Positions 12,115-20,444 of a stretch of DNA of 64,000 bases are shown here, piece after piece. The notes below the pieces were generated by a model that had not been told where the DNA came from, ran no database searches, and was given only the letters and a program-made list of their open reading frames with translations. Numbering within the stretch: the stretch's first letter is position 1; each line of letters begins with the position of its first letter. The stretch is from Pseudomonas songnenensis (GTDB taxonomy: Bacteria; Pseudomonadota; Gammaproteobacteria; Pseudomonadales; Pseudomonadaceae). Location: positions 186,001-250,000 of the forward strand of contig NZ_RFFN01000003.1 in assembly GCF_003696315.1 (NCBI RefSeq), read 5' to 3'. Made by a program: the position numbers and the translations under genes.

Positions 12115-12175
12115 GGTGCGCTCGTCCATTCTGTTAACCAGTACGCAGATAAGAATAGCCAAGGGCCATAAGAGT

Positions 12176-13123
12176 TCAGGTCGACGATGAAACTCCCTGC
12201 GCCGCGGACAGCGTCCACGGTGCCCGCACCAGCAGGGCCGCGCAACGCGTCTGCAAGTGCTCGTGGAGCAGCCTTACCGGCTTGCTCAGCTGCGCACGGT
12301 GGGCGCAGAGCAGGCCGAGCGGCGCCGCTTCGCCGAGGCACTCCGGCAACAGTATTCGCAGACGATCGGCCGCCACATCATCGGCGATGTCCAGCCACGA
12401 CTTGTAGGCCAGCCCGAGGCCGGCCAGGGCCCAGCGTCGCACCACATCGGCATCGTCGCTGACGCGGTCGCCAGCGACCTGCACGGTGCGCCCCCGGCGC
12501 CCTTCCTGAAAGCACCAGCGGTCATGCACGCGGCCGGCGAGCATGAAGCGCAGACAATTGTGTGCTGCCAGCTCGTCCAGCCGCTGCGGCGCGCCGTGGC
12601 GCTGCAGGTAGGCCGGCGAGGCGCACAGCACCCGGCGATTGCCGGCCGCCACCGGCAGCGCCACCAGGCTGGAATCCTGCGGCTCGCCGTAACGCAGGAC
12701 CAGGTCCACCGGCTGCCGGAACAGGTCGGTCAACCCGTCGCCCAGCAGCAGGCGCAGCTGCAACTGCGGATGGCGCGCCTGGAATTCGTCGAGCCAGGGC
12801 AGCAGGACGTTGCGACCGAAGTCCGATGGTGCCGACAGCTGCAGCACGCCGCGGATCGCCTCGCGCCCGCCAGCGAGGGTCTGGGCGCCCTCGTGCAGGC
12901 TGGCCAGTGCCGCCCGGGCATGCAGCAGATACGCCTCACCCTCGGCAGTCAGGCGCAGGCTGCGTGTGGAGCGCACGAACAGTCGCGCCCCCAGGCTCGC
13001 CTCCAGGCGCTTCAAGGCCGCACTGGCCACCGCCGGCGACACGTCGAGCCCGCGCGCGGCCGCGGAAAGGCTACCGCTGTCGGCGGTGCGGACGAACAGC
13101 TGCAGGTCATCGATACGCAGCAT
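12176..13123 (-). CDS. LysR-family transcriptional regulator
   Basis: 315 residues from the ATG at 13123 (MLRIDDLQLFVRTADSGSLS). The N-terminal winged helix-turn-helix spans ~1-60 (SAAARGLDVSPAVASAALKRLEASLGARLF), followed by a type 2 periplasmic-binding-like effector domain. It resembles the CrgA/DsdC-like subgroup that has FVRTADSGSLSAAA. It is divergent from the quinone-oxidoreductase-like gene across 101 bases, which suggests it controls that gene. An inverted repeat TTTCAA-N7-TTGAAA directly precedes its start codon. The effector is unknown. Confidence 0.9.
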   Translation of the reverse strand: MLRIDDLQLFVRTADSGSLSAAARGLDVSPAVASAALKRLEASLGARLFVRSTRSLRLTAEGEAYLLHARAALASLHEGAQTLAGGREAIRGVLQLSAPSDFGRNVLLPWLDEFQARHPQLQLRLLLGDGLTDLFRQPVDLVLRYGEPQDSSLVALPVAAGNRRVLCASPAYLQRHGAPQRLDELAAHNCLRFMLAGRVHDRWCFQEGRRGRTVQVAGDRVSDDADVVRRWALAGLGLAYKSWLDIADDVAADRLRILLPECLGEAAPLGLLCAHRAQLSKPVRLLHEHLQTRCAALLVRAPWTLSAAQGVSSST

Positions 13124-13142
13124 TTTCAAAATCCTGTTGAAA
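13124..13142. promoter_or_regulatory. Candidate LysR-type operator (inverted repeat)
   Basis: TTTCAA (13124-13129) and TTGAAA (13137-13142) form a perfect 6-base inverted repeat with a 7-base spacer, immediately upstream of the LysR start codon and within the divergent gap to the oxidoreductase gene. Position and symmetry suggest autoregulation; nothing else supports it. Confidence 0.35.
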
Positions 13143-13224
13143 GAGCCTCGCTTATCACCCCGTTTTTCCGCCGAGTCAAATAGCTGAGCATGCCCTCCCA
13201 ACCGAATCCATACGGAGCAACAGC

Positions 13225-14238
13225 ATGAAAGCGGTCGCCTACTTCCAATCCCTCGCCATTGACGATCCCCGCGCGCTGCAGGACGTGGAACTGCCCGAGC
13301 CGGTACCCGGCCCGCGCGATCTGCTGGTGGAGGTGCGCGCCATTTCGGTCAACCCGGTGGATACCAAGGTACGCCGCAACACGCAGCCCGAGGGCGGTCA
13401 GCCGAAGGTGCTGGGCTGGGACGTCGCCGGTGTGGTCGTCGGGGTGGGCAGCGAAGTCAGCCTGTTCAAGGTCGGCGACGAGGTGTTCTACGCAGGCTCC
13501 ATCGCCCGCGCCGGCGGCAACAGCGAACGCCATCTGGTGGACGAGCGCATCGTCGGGCGCAAGCCGCGGAGCCTGAGCTTTGCCGAGGCCGCCGCACTGC
13601 CGCTGACTGCCATCACCGCCTGGGAGCTCTTGTTCGAACGCCTGCAACTGGTGGAAGGCCAGGGCGCCGGGCAGCGGTTGCTGATCGTCGGTGCCGCCGG
13701 CGGCGTCGGTTCGATCATGCTGCAGCTGGCCCGTCAGCTCACGAAGGTCAGCGTGATCGCCACCGCCTCGCGCCCGGAAACCCAGGCCTGGGCCCGCGAA
13801 CACGGCGCCCATCATGTCATCGACCATAGCCAGCCGCTGCACGCCGAGCTGCAGCGCGCCGGTTTCGCCAGCGTCAGCCATGTCGCCAGCCTGACCCAGA
13901 CCGATCAGCATTTCGACCAGCTGGTCGAGGCACTGGCGCCCCAGGGCCGCCTGGCGCTGATCGACGATCCGGCCCAGCCGCTGGACGTGATGAAGCTCAA
14001 GCGCAAGAGTCTGTCGCTGCACTGGGAGCTGATGTTCACCCGCTCACTGTTCGAGACGCCGGACATGATCGAGCAGCACCACCTGCTGCAGCGCGTCAGC
14101 CAGCTGGTCGATCTGGGCGTGCTGCGCACCACCCTCGGCGAGCACTTCGGCACCATCAACGCGGCCAACCTGCGCCGCGCCCATGCCCTGCTGGAAAGCG
14201 GCAAGGCCAAAGGCAAGATCGTGCTGGAAGGCTTCTGA
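13225..14238 (+). CDS. Zinc-type alcohol dehydrogenase-like / quinone oxidoreductase family protein
   Basis: 337 residues, MDR superfamily. The N-terminal GroES-like domain has VRAISVNPVDTKVR and LGWDVAGVVVGVG. The Rossmann domain has the NADP-binding motif VGAAGGVGSIMLQLARQL at ~155-172. The Cys/His zinc ligands of classical alcohol dehydrogenases are not evident, so it is probably a zinc-independent NADPH quinone or enone reductase (ZADH/QOR2-like). The C-terminal HALLESGKAKGKIVLEGF is typical. It is divergent from a LysR regulator, so induction by an electrophile or quinone is plausible. Physiological substrate unknown. Confidence 0.88.
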   Translation: MKAVAYFQSLAIDDPRALQDVELPEPVPGPRDLLVEVRAISVNPVDTKVRRNTQPEGGQPKVLGWDVAGVVVGVGSEVSLFKVGDEVFYAGSIARAGGNSERHLVDERIVGRKPRSLSFAEAAALPLTAITAWELLFERLQLVEGQGAGQRLLIVGAAGGVGSIMLQLARQLTKVSVIATASRPETQAWAREHGAHHVIDHSQPLHAELQRAGFASVSHVASLTQTDQHFDQLVEALAPQGRLALIDDPAQPLDVMKLKRKSLSLHWELMFTRSLFETPDMIEQHHLLQRVSQLVDLGVLRTTLGEHFGTINAANLRRAHALLESGKAKGKIVLEGF

Positions 14239-14255
14239 GCTAGATAGCCTCCAGG

Positions 14256-15479
14256 CTAGATCACTCCGGCCGCGCGCAGGCCGGCGATCTGCTCGTCGCT
14301 CATGCCCAGCAGGCGCTGCAACAGCGCCTCGCTGTGCTCGCCGAGCAGCGGCGGCGGGTTGCGGTACGCCACTGGCGAAGCGGACAGCCGCAGCGGGCTG
14401 GCCACCTGCGGCACGCGGCCGGCCAGCGGATGCAGCATATCGACGTTCAGCCCGCGATGCTGCACCTGCGGGTCGGCGAACACCTGCGCCAGGTCGTTGA
14501 TCGGCCCGCAGGGCACACCGGCCTGCTCCAGCGCACTGACCCATTCGGCCGTGGTGCGGAACACCGTGACCTGGCGGATCAGCGGAATCAGTTCGGCGCG
14601 ATGGGCAACGCGCGCGCGATTGGTGGCGAAGCGGGCATCGGCCGCCCACTCGGGACGCCCGGCCCCCTCGCAGAACTTGCGGAACTGACCGTCGTTGCCG
14701 ACGGTGAGGATGATGTCGCCGTCGGCAGTGGGGAAATCCTGATAGGGCACGATGTTCGGATGGGCATTGCCCATGCGCCTGGGCGCCACGCCGGTGGTGA
14801 GGTAGTTGAGCGCCTGGTTGCCGAGGCAGGCGACCTGCACGTCGAGCAGCGCCGTGTCGATATGCTGGCCCTCGCCGCTGCGTTCGCGATGTGCCAGCGC
14901 AGCGAGCACGCCAACGGTGGCGTACAGGCCGGTGAGGATATCGGTCAGCGCCACGCCGACCTTCACCGGCCCGGCGCCCTCCTCCGCATCGCTGCGCCCG
15001 GTCAGGCTCATCAGCCCGCCGAGGCCCTGGATCATGAAGTCGTAGCCGGCACGTGTGGCGTAGGGGCCGTCCTGGCCGAAACCGGTGATCGAGCAGTAGA
15101 TCAGCCGCGGATTGATCGCCTTCAGGCTTTCGTAATCCAGCCCGTAGGCGGCCAGCCCGCCGACCTTGAAGTTCTCCAGCAGCACATCGCACTGCGCCAC
15201 CAGCTCGCGGATGATGCGCTGGCCCTCGGGCCGGGTGAAGTCGACGGTCAGCGATTGCTTGTTGCGGTTGGCGGTCAGGTAATAGGCGGCCTCCGAAGTG
15301 TTCTCGCCGTGCTGGTCCTTGAGATAGGGCGGGCCCCAGTGACGGGTATCGTCGCCCGTGCCAGGGCGCTCGACCTTGATCACCTCGGCGCCGAGATCAC
15401 CGAGGATCTGCCCGCACCAGGGCCCGGCGAGCACGCGCGACAAGTCGAGAACACGGATATGGGACAAGGCGCCGGGCAT
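14256..15479 (-). CDS. gcoT: CaiB/BaiF CoA-transferase, probable glutarate CoA-transferase
   Basis: 407 residues, full length for class III CoA-transferases. It starts MPGALSHIRVLDLSRVLAGP, with WCGQILGDLGAEVIKVERPG and the catalytic-region pattern GVALTDILTGLYA, in which Asp180 is the likely nucleophile. Family knowledge: in P. putida the gene after gcdH (gcoT) makes glutaryl-CoA from glutarate using a CoA donor such as succinyl-CoA. Here it follows gcdH on the same strand, with gcdR divergent, the same order. The 122-base gap to gcdH is filled by a palindromic repeat. Specificity rests on context, not on sequence alone. Confidence 0.88.
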   Translation of the reverse strand: MPGALSHIRVLDLSRVLAGPWCGQILGDLGAEVIKVERPGTGDDTRHWGPPYLKDQHGENTSEAAYYLTANRNKQSLTVDFTRPEGQRIIRELVAQCDVLLENFKVGGLAAYGLDYESLKAINPRLIYCSITGFGQDGPYATRAGYDFMIQGLGGLMSLTGRSDAEEGAGPVKVGVALTDILTGLYATVGVLAALAHRERSGEGQHIDTALLDVQVACLGNQALNYLTTGVAPRRMGNAHPNIVPYQDFPTADGDIILTVGNDGQFRKFCEGAGRPEWAADARFATNRARVAHRAELIPLIRQVTVFRTTAEWVSALEQAGVPCGPINDLAQVFADPQVQHRGLNVDMLHPLAGRVPQVASPLRLSASPVAYRNPPPLLGEHSEALLQRLLGMSDEQIAGLRAAGVI

Positions 15480-15506
15480 GGACGAAAACCTCGAAGCTCA
15501 AGTGAA

Positions 15507-15595
15507 CGTAGGGTGGATCGGGGCGCGTAGCTGATGTTTCACCCATCCACCGTGCGTGGCCAACGGTGGATGAAAAGAGCGTCATCCACCCTACG
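15507..15595. repeat. Palindromic intergenic repeat between gcdH and gcoT
   Basis: The outer ends are inverted: CGTAGGGTGGAT (from 15507) against ATCCACCCTACG (to 15595). An inner hairpin pairs CATCCACCGT (15544-15553) with ACGGTGGATG (15563-15572). The ~89-base unit fills the gap between gcdH and gcoT and resembles the GTAGGGTGGA-type extragenic palindromes scattered through pseudomonad and other gammaproteobacterial genomes. In the operon mRNA it would form a long hairpin that could act as an attenuator or a stability element. A half-copy lies at 17892. Confidence 0.75.
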
Positions 15596-15601
15596 GCAGC
15601 G

Positions 15602-16783
15602 TCAGAAGAACGCCTGAATGCCTGTCTGCGCGCGGCCGAGAATCAGTGCATGCACATCGTGGGTGCCCTCGTAGGTGTTCACCACCTCCAGGTTGACCAG
15701 GTGCCGGGCCACGCCGAACTCGTCGCTGATGCCATTGCCGCCCATCATGTCGCGCGCCATGCGCGCCACGTCGAGCGCCTTGCCGCAGCTGTTGCGCTTC
15801 ATGATCGAAGTGATTTCCACCGCGGCGGTGCCCTCGTCCTTCATCCGGCCGAGGCGCAGGCAACCTTGCAGGGCCAGGCTGATCTCGGTCTGCATGTCGG
15901 CCAGCTTCTTCTGGATCAGCTGGTTGGCAGCCAGCGGCCGGCCGAACTGCTGGCGGTCGAGCACGTACTGGCGCGCGGTGTGCCAGCAGAACTCGGCGGC
16001 GCCCAGCGCGCCCCAGCTGATGCCGTAGCGGGCACTGTTCAGGCAGGTGAACGGCCCCTTCAGCCCGCGCACGTCGGGGAAGGCGTTCTCTTCCGGGCAG
16101 AACACGTTGTCCATGACGATCTCGCCGGTGATCGAGGCGCGCAGGCCGACTTTTCCGTGAATCGTCGGGGCGGACAGCCCTTCCCAGCCCTTTTCCAGCA
16201 CGAAGCCGCGAATCTCGCCGGCGTCATCCTTGGCCCAGACCACGAAGACATCGGCGATCGGGCTGTTGGTGATCCACATCTTGCTGCCGGACAGGCGATA
16301 GCCGCCGTCGACCTTTTTCGCCCGGGTGACCATCGAGCCAGGGTCGGAGCCGTGGTTCGGCTCGGTGAGGCCGAAGCAGCCGATGTATTCGCCGCTGGCC
16401 AGCTTGGGCAGGTACTTCTGCCTGGTCGCCTCGTTGCCGAACTCGAAGATCGGCACCATCACCAGCGAGGACTGCACGCTCATCATCGAGCGGTAGCCCG
16501 AATCGATGCGCTCGACCTCGCGGGCGATCAGGCCGTAGCACACGTAGCTCAGCCCGCTGCCGCCGTAGGCTTCGGGAATGGTCGCACCGAGCAGGCCGGT
16601 CTCGCCCATCTCGCGAAAGATCGCCGGATCGGTGCGCTCATGGCGGAAGGCTTCCAGCACCCGCGGCGCCAGCTTGTCGGCGGCGAACTGCGCGGCGCTG
16701 GCCTGCACCATGCGCTCTTCTTCGGTCAGCTGCTGGTCGAGCAGCAGCGGGTCGATCCAGTTGAAGCTTGCTTTGCCGGCCAT
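15602..16783 (-). CDS. gcdH: Glutaryl-CoA dehydrogenase
   Basis: 393 residues from the ATG at 16783, preceded by GAGGAG; the open frame upstream of this is not coding. It oxidises and decarboxylates glutaryl-CoA to crotonyl-CoA with FAD, passing electrons to ETF, in lysine and glutarate catabolism. Acyl-CoA dehydrogenase features: [16 protein letters not shown] in the flavin/substrate region, [20 protein letters not shown], and the C-terminal [16 protein letters not shown] with the likely catalytic base Glu372. The N-terminal [17 protein letters not shown] is typical of GcdH. Divergent from gcdR and upstream of gcoT. Confidence 0.96.
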   Translation of the reverse strand: MAGKASFNWIDPLLLDQQLTEEERMVQASAAQFAADKLAPRVLEAFRHERTDPAIFREMGETGLLGATIPEAYGGSGLSYVCYGLIAREVERIDSGYRSMMSVQSSLVMVPIFEFGNEATRQKYLPKLASGEYIGCFGLTEPNHGSDPGSMVTRAKKVDGGYRLSGSKMWITNSPIADVFVVWAKDDAGEIRGFVLEKGWEGLSAPTIHGKVGLRASITGEIVMDNVFCPEENAFPDVRGLKGPFTCLNSARYGISWGALGAAEFCWHTARQYVLDRQQFGRPLAANQLIQKKLADMQTEISLALQGCLRLGRMKDEGTAAVEITSIMKRNSCGKALDVARMARDMMGGNGISDEFGVARHLVNLEVVNTYEGTHDVHALILGRAQTGIQAFF

Positions 16784-16877
16784 TCGGGGGCTCCTCTTGT
16801 TGTCTTCGGCACCGCAGGCGCGCGGGCGGGATGAGCTGATCCTAGGCGCCACGACAGCGCGTCGCAAACGAGGATTT

Positions 16878-16939
16878 CGCATCAAACTGTGCGTTTCCCT
16901 CACTCCGAGATAAGCTCTTCGTCCATTAGCAGGCTTATC
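16878..16939. promoter_or_regulatory. Candidate GcdR operator/promoter region
   Basis: The 174-base gap between divergent gcdH and gcdR holds two inverted repeats: CGCA (16878-16881) with TGCG (16890-16893), and GATAAGC (16909-16915) with GCTTATC (16933-16939). Either could be a LysR-type binding site controlling both genes. Assigned from position and symmetry only. Confidence 0.4.
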
Positions 16940-16957
16940 CCGTGAGGTCTTTGCATA

Positions 16958-17860
16958 ATGCGCCGCAAGATTCCCAGTACCGCCGCGCTGATCGCCTTCG
17001 AGGCCGCCGCCCGCCACGAAAGCTTCACCCGCGCGGCCGACGAGCTGGCGCTGACCCAAAGCGCCATCTGCCGACAGATCGGCGGGCTGGAGGGATTCCT
17101 CGGCCTGGCGCTGTTCCGCCGTTCGCGGCGCGGCGTGAAGCTGACCGCCGCCGGCCAGTCCTACGCCCGCCGCATCGCGGCGCAGCTGGACGCGGTGGAG
17201 CGCGACACGCTTTCGGTGATGGGCCAGCAAGGCGCGATGAGCCTGGAACTGGCCGTGGTGCCGACCTTCGGCACCCAATGGCTGGTGCCGCGCCTCAGGC
17301 ATTTCCAGGCGCTGCATCCGGAGATCACGGTGAACCTGACCAACCGCACTAGGCCCTTTCTGTTTGCCGATACCGAGTTCGATGCTGCCATCTACTTCGG
17401 CGATGCCGACTGGTCCGGTACCGAGGCGCACTACCTGATGCCCGAGGACCTGCAGCCAGTCTGCAGCCCCGCCCTGCTGCGCGACGGTCAGCCGTTCACG
17501 ACCCAGACCCTGGCCGAACTGCCGCTGCTGCAGCAGACCACCCGGCCCTATGCCTGGCGCCAATGGTTCGATTCGTTGGGGCTGAAAGTCGCCCGCGACA
17601 TGACCGGCCCGCGGCTGGAGCTGTTCTCCATGCTGGCGCAGGCGGCCGAGCACGGCATGGGGGTAGCGCTGATTCCGCCGTTCCTGATCCAGCGGGAACT
17701 GGCCGAGGGGCGGCTGGTGCTGGCGCATCCGCACGCCTATCGCAGCGAGACGCGGGCGTACTACCTGATGATTCCGGAGCGCAAGGTGGAGTCGGCGGGG
17801 CTGGTGGCGTTTCGGGATTGGTTGAAGGAGGAAGCGAGGGTTTGGCGGGAGGGGGCGTAG
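16958..17860 (+). CDS. gcdR: LysR-family regulator of glutarate catabolism
   Basis: 300 residues, starting [20 protein letters not shown]. The helix-turn-helix is at ~5-62 ([28 protein letters not shown]), then the effector domain with [18 protein letters not shown] and [19 protein letters not shown], a GcvA-like subgroup. Divergent from gcdH, the arrangement of gcdR in Pseudomonas, where GcdR activates gcdH-gcoT in response to glutarate. The name rests mainly on context. Confidence 0.88.
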   Translation: MRRKIPSTAALIAFEAAARHESFTRAADELALTQSAICRQIGGLEGFLGLALFRRSRRGVKLTAAGQSYARRIAAQLDAVERDTLSVMGQQGAMSLELAVVPTFGTQWLVPRLRHFQALHPEITVNLTNRTRPFLFADTEFDAAIYFGDADWSGTEAHYLMPEDLQPVCSPALLRDGQPFTTQTLAELPLLQQTTRPYAWRQWFDSLGLKVARDMTGPRLELFSMLAQAAEHGMGVALIPPFLIQRELAEGRLVLAHPHAYRSETRAYYLMIPERKVESAGLVAFRDWLKEEARVWREGA

Positions 17861-17891
17861 GAAGGTGTGGGGATCTGGCACCAGGAAGGCG

Positions 17892-17923
17892 GTAGGGTGG
17901 AAGCCGCGCAGCGTTTTCCACCA
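17892..17923. repeat. Short palindromic repeat related to the 15.5 kb element
   Basis: GTAGGGTGGAAG followed ~10 bases later by TTTTCCACCAC. It shares the GTAGGGTGGA head with the element at 15507 but is shorter. It lies in the 147-base convergent gap between gcdR and the SCP2 gene and could serve as a bidirectional terminator-like hairpin. Confidence 0.55.
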
Positions 17924-18007
17924 CAGGTGGCGCAGGTTTGGGCCTGACGAGCCAGGTGCCAGGACATCCCAGAAATGAGCGCGCCGGATCGCGGGCTCAG
18001 GGCGACA

Positions 18008-18382
18008 CTACTTCTTCTTTTTCGGCTTCAGGTATTTGGTCAGCCCCTGAAACCACATCACCAGCGCCGGATTCCCCTGGATCTGGATGTCCTTGTTCTG
18101 AATCCCCTGCATGAACGCCAGCTGCTTGTTCTTCGCCGTCATGGTGGCGAAGCCATAGGCGGCATCCTTAAACCCCAGGGAGAACGCCGGCTCACTCGCC
18201 GGGCCGCGCTTGCTGGTGACGCGCTGGTCTTTCACCACGAAGTGCCGGGCGACCTTGCCGTCCAGGGTGTGCAGCTGAAAGGTCAGATCCTTGTCGCCCA
18301 GCTGCTGCTGGAACTCGGGGTTGGTACGGCTGGCCTTGGCCATCAGGCGGCCAAGCATCCAAAGCAGAAAGCGGAATTTCAT
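18008..18382 (-). CDS. SCP2 sterol-carrier-like domain protein
   Basis: 124 residues from the ATG at 18382 (MKFRFLLWMLGRLMAKASR). The body, with FQLHTLDGKVARHFVVKDQRV, then AFSLGFKDAAYGFATM and IQGNPALVMWFQGLTKYL, has the SCP2 fold pattern, a hydrophobic tunnel that binds lipids or hydrophobic ligands. The C-terminus is a run of Lys (KPKKKK). Function is not established; similar small SCP2 proteins are common in pseudomonads. It is on the same strand as hupB, 139 bases downstream, and is not obviously co-transcribed. Confidence 0.8.
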   Translation of the reverse strand: MKFRFLLWMLGRLMAKASRTNPEFQQQLGDKDLTFQLHTLDGKVARHFVVKDQRVTSKRGPASEPAFSLGFKDAAYGFATMTAKNKQLAFMQGIQNKDIQIQGNPALVMWFQGLTKYLKPKKKK

Positions 18383-18486
18383 GGTGAGGTCCCGACCGGT
18401 ACGAGAAAAGGCCGCATTGTAGTGGCTTGGTCGGCTGGGGAAAGGATGGGTACGAACGGGTCCGAGGCGGACCGGGCAGTCAGGTT

Positions 18487-18512
18487 GACCCGGAGCCCGC
18501 TGGCTCCGGGTT
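18487..18512 (-). terminator. Hairpin downstream of hupB
   Basis: A 10-base inverted repeat: ACCCGGAGCC (18488-18497) pairs with GGCTCCGGGT (18502-18511). It lies ten bases past the hupB stop codon in the direction of transcription. There is no clear T-run, so it may be an mRNA 3'-end stabiliser or a weak terminator. Confidence 0.5.
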
Positions 18513-18521
18513 GGCGCAGCG

Positions 18522-18794
18522 TCAGTTGACCGCGTCTTTGAGCATCTTGCCGGGCTTGAAGGCAACGGTGTTGCTGGCCTTGATGGTCACCGGTTGCCCG
18601 GTTTGCGGGTTTTTCCCGGTGCGGGCGCCGCGGTGGCGCTGAACGAAGGTGCCGAAACCAACCAGGGTCACGCTGTCCTTGCGGTTCAGCGCGTTGGTGA
18701 TTTCATCCAGCACGGCGTTGAGTACCCGATTGGCCTGATCCTTGGACAGGTCAGCCTTCTCGGCAATGGCTGCGGCGAGTTCCGGTTTACGCAT
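18522..18794 (-). CDS. hupB: HU-family DNA-binding protein
   Basis: 90 residues from the ATG at 18794 (MRKPELAAAIAEKADLSKD). An upstream in-frame Met would add 15 residues that do not match the family. The arm and signature region VGFGTFVQRHRGARTGKNPQTG contains the conserved arm, followed by IKASNTVAFKPGKMLKDAV. HU bends DNA and compacts the nucleoid. P. aeruginosa has a HU-type gene at the equivalent position beside rubredoxin reductase. Confidence 0.93.
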   Translation of the reverse strand: MRKPELAAAIAEKADLSKDQANRVLNAVLDEITNALNRKDSVTLVGFGTFVQRHRGARTGKNPQTGQPVTIKASNTVAFKPGKMLKDAVN

Positions 18795-18943
18795 GGGAAG
18801 CCTCTGAGACGTTTTTGTTGTTGTGTCCGTACTGTTCACAAGAACAGCGCTAAAGGCGCTGCAACAGCTCTAGGCTGGGGCAGACCCATGGAGAATGGCA
18901 CGGCGCTAGCACCTGCGCCAGTCCCTCCGGACGCCGCGCAGCC

Positions 18944-20128
18944 TCAGCTGGGGGACTTTAGCGACAGAATTTGCGGTAGTTCCGCCAGCACTGGCGGCAG
19001 CTGCTTGTTCAGCGCCAGGCGTTCCTGTACCGCCGCACCGGTCAGGGCATAGCCGAGCAGTTGGCCCGAAGTACCGAGATAGAGCGCTTTGACGTCGTTA
19101 CCCTGGGCTTCGACGGTCCAGTTTCCGGCACTGCCAACCGCAGGCAGGGAGACCACTACCGGGCATGCCGGGGTCTTCACCGTGATCGGCATGGGGCCGT
19201 AGCTGACAAAGGTAGGATTGCCAAACAGCGTTTTAGCCAGGGCTCGCGCCCCAGCCATCAGCGGCATCACGTAGAGCAGGCTGAGCCCTTCGACTTCGGC
19301 GCAATCGCCTAGGGCATAGACGTGTTCCGCCGAGGTCTTGAGCAGGCGATCGACGACGATGCCACGCTTGACCTCGAGCCCCGCCTCGGCAGCCAGTTCG
19401 ATGCGCGGGCGCAACCCGACGGCACTGACCACCAGATCGCAGCCCCGCTGCGAGCCGTCGGACAGGGTCGCCTGCAGACCATCGGAGCTGCGCTGCAGGC
19501 GCTCCAGCGTAGCCCCGAGGTGAAAGCGCGCGCCGATGCCCTCCAGGCCGCGCTTCACCGCCTCGGCGGCCTGCAGCGGCAGCAGGCCGGGCATGACCTG
19601 CTCGCTGGGGGCGACCAGATCGACCTCGTGCCCCCCCAGCAGCAGATCATTGGCGAACTCGCAGCCGATCAGCCCGGCACCGAGGATCAGCACGCGACGC
19701 TTGCCGGCGGCAGCGGCACGGAAGCGGCCGTAATCGTGCAGGTCGTTGATCGGATAGACCGCGTCCGCCGCATCGCCCTCCACCGGCACCTGAATCGTCT
19801 GCGCGCCCCAGGCCAGCACCAGGTCGCGGTAGGGCACCGGCTCGTTGCCGATCCACACACGCCGATTCGCCGGGTCCAGACGGGTGACGCGGGTATGGGT
19901 ACGAATCTCCGCGTTCAGCTGCTCGGCCATGGCGCCGGCGGTGGCCATGCCGAGATTCTCCGCGTTCTTGTTGGCGGCGAAACCGGTGGAAAGCAGCGGT
20001 TTGGAGTAGGAGCGCCCGTCGTCGGCGGTGATCAGCAACAGCGGCGTCTGGGGGTCCAGCTTGCGGAATTCCCGGGCCAGGTTATAGCCGGCCAGGCCGG
20101 TGCCGATGATGACTACAGGTGCGCTCAC
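18944..20128 (-). CDS. rubB: Rubredoxin-NAD(+) reductase
   Basis: 394 residues, starting [20 protein letters not shown]. The FAD-binding GxGxxG motif is at 8-13, the NAD-binding motif near residue 150 ([17 protein letters not shown]), and the second FAD motif at [10 protein letters not shown]. It passes electrons from NADH to rubredoxin for oxygenases such as alkane hydroxylase, or for oxidative-stress defence. A 34-base gap separates it from the rubredoxin gene upstream, forming a rubredoxin/reductase operon as in other pseudomonads. Confidence 0.93.
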   Translation of the reverse strand: MSAPVVIIGTGLAGYNLAREFRKLDPQTPLLLITADDGRSYSKPLLSTGFAANKNAENLGMATAGAMAEQLNAEIRTHTRVTRLDPANRRVWIGNEPVPYRDLVLAWGAQTIQVPVEGDAADAVYPINDLHDYGRFRAAAAGKRRVLILGAGLIGCEFANDLLLGGHEVDLVAPSEQVMPGLLPLQAAEAVKRGLEGIGARFHLGATLERLQRSSDGLQATLSDGSQRGCDLVVSAVGLRPRIELAAEAGLEVKRGIVVDRLLKTSAEHVYALGDCAEVEGLSLLYVMPLMAGARALAKTLFGNPTFVSYGPMPITVKTPACPVVVSLPAVGSAGNWTVEAQGNDVKALYLGTSGQLLGYALTGAAVQERLALNKQLPPVLAELPQILSLKSPS

Positions 20129-20162
20129 GATCTTGTTCTCCAGAGAAGCGTTGCGAAAGCGA

Positions 20163-20330
20163 TCAGCCGATGGCGATCATTTCGAAGTCCATCTTGCCGA
20201 CGCCGCAATCCGGGCACACCCAGTCTTCCGGCACATCTTCCCATGCCGTCCCAGGCGCGATGCCCTCGTCAGGCGCGCCCAGTGCTTCGTCATAGATATA
20301 GCCGCACACCACACATTGCCATTTTTTCAT
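20163..20330 (-). CDS. rubA: Rubredoxin
   Basis: 55 residues, starting [18 protein letters not shown] and ending MIAIG. Two CxxCG motifs (Cys6-Cys9 in CVVCGYIYD and Cys39-Cys42 in CPDCGVGK) provide the four thiolates for a single iron, and WEDVPEDW is the classic central motif. It is a small cytoplasmic electron carrier between the reductase encoded downstream and an unidentified oxygenase or peroxide-reducing partner. Only one rubredoxin gene is present here, whereas I recall two in tandem in P. aeruginosa. Start chosen from the family N-terminus. Confidence 0.95.
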   Translation of the reverse strand: MKKWQCVVCGYIYDEALGAPDEGIAPGTAWEDVPEDWVCPDCGVGKMDFEMIAIG

Positions 20331-20400
20331 CGCTAACCTCGATGTTCCGTCGACTGCGACGCACGCTATACCAGAACGGCGCGCCGCACCAAACCCACAA

Positions 20401-20430
20401 ATGAAAACGGGCGGCCTAGGCCGCCCGTTG
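20401..20430 (-). terminator. Intrinsic terminator of the glc operon
   Basis: A perfect 22-base palindrome at 20407-20428 (11-base arms, centre CTAG, almost all G/C). Read on the minus strand it is followed directly by TTTT. It lies 15 bases after the glcA stop codon and before rubA, so it ends glcDEFGBA transcription and insulates rubA. Confidence 0.85.
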
Positions 20431-20444
20431 CGCTACCGCCAGGC

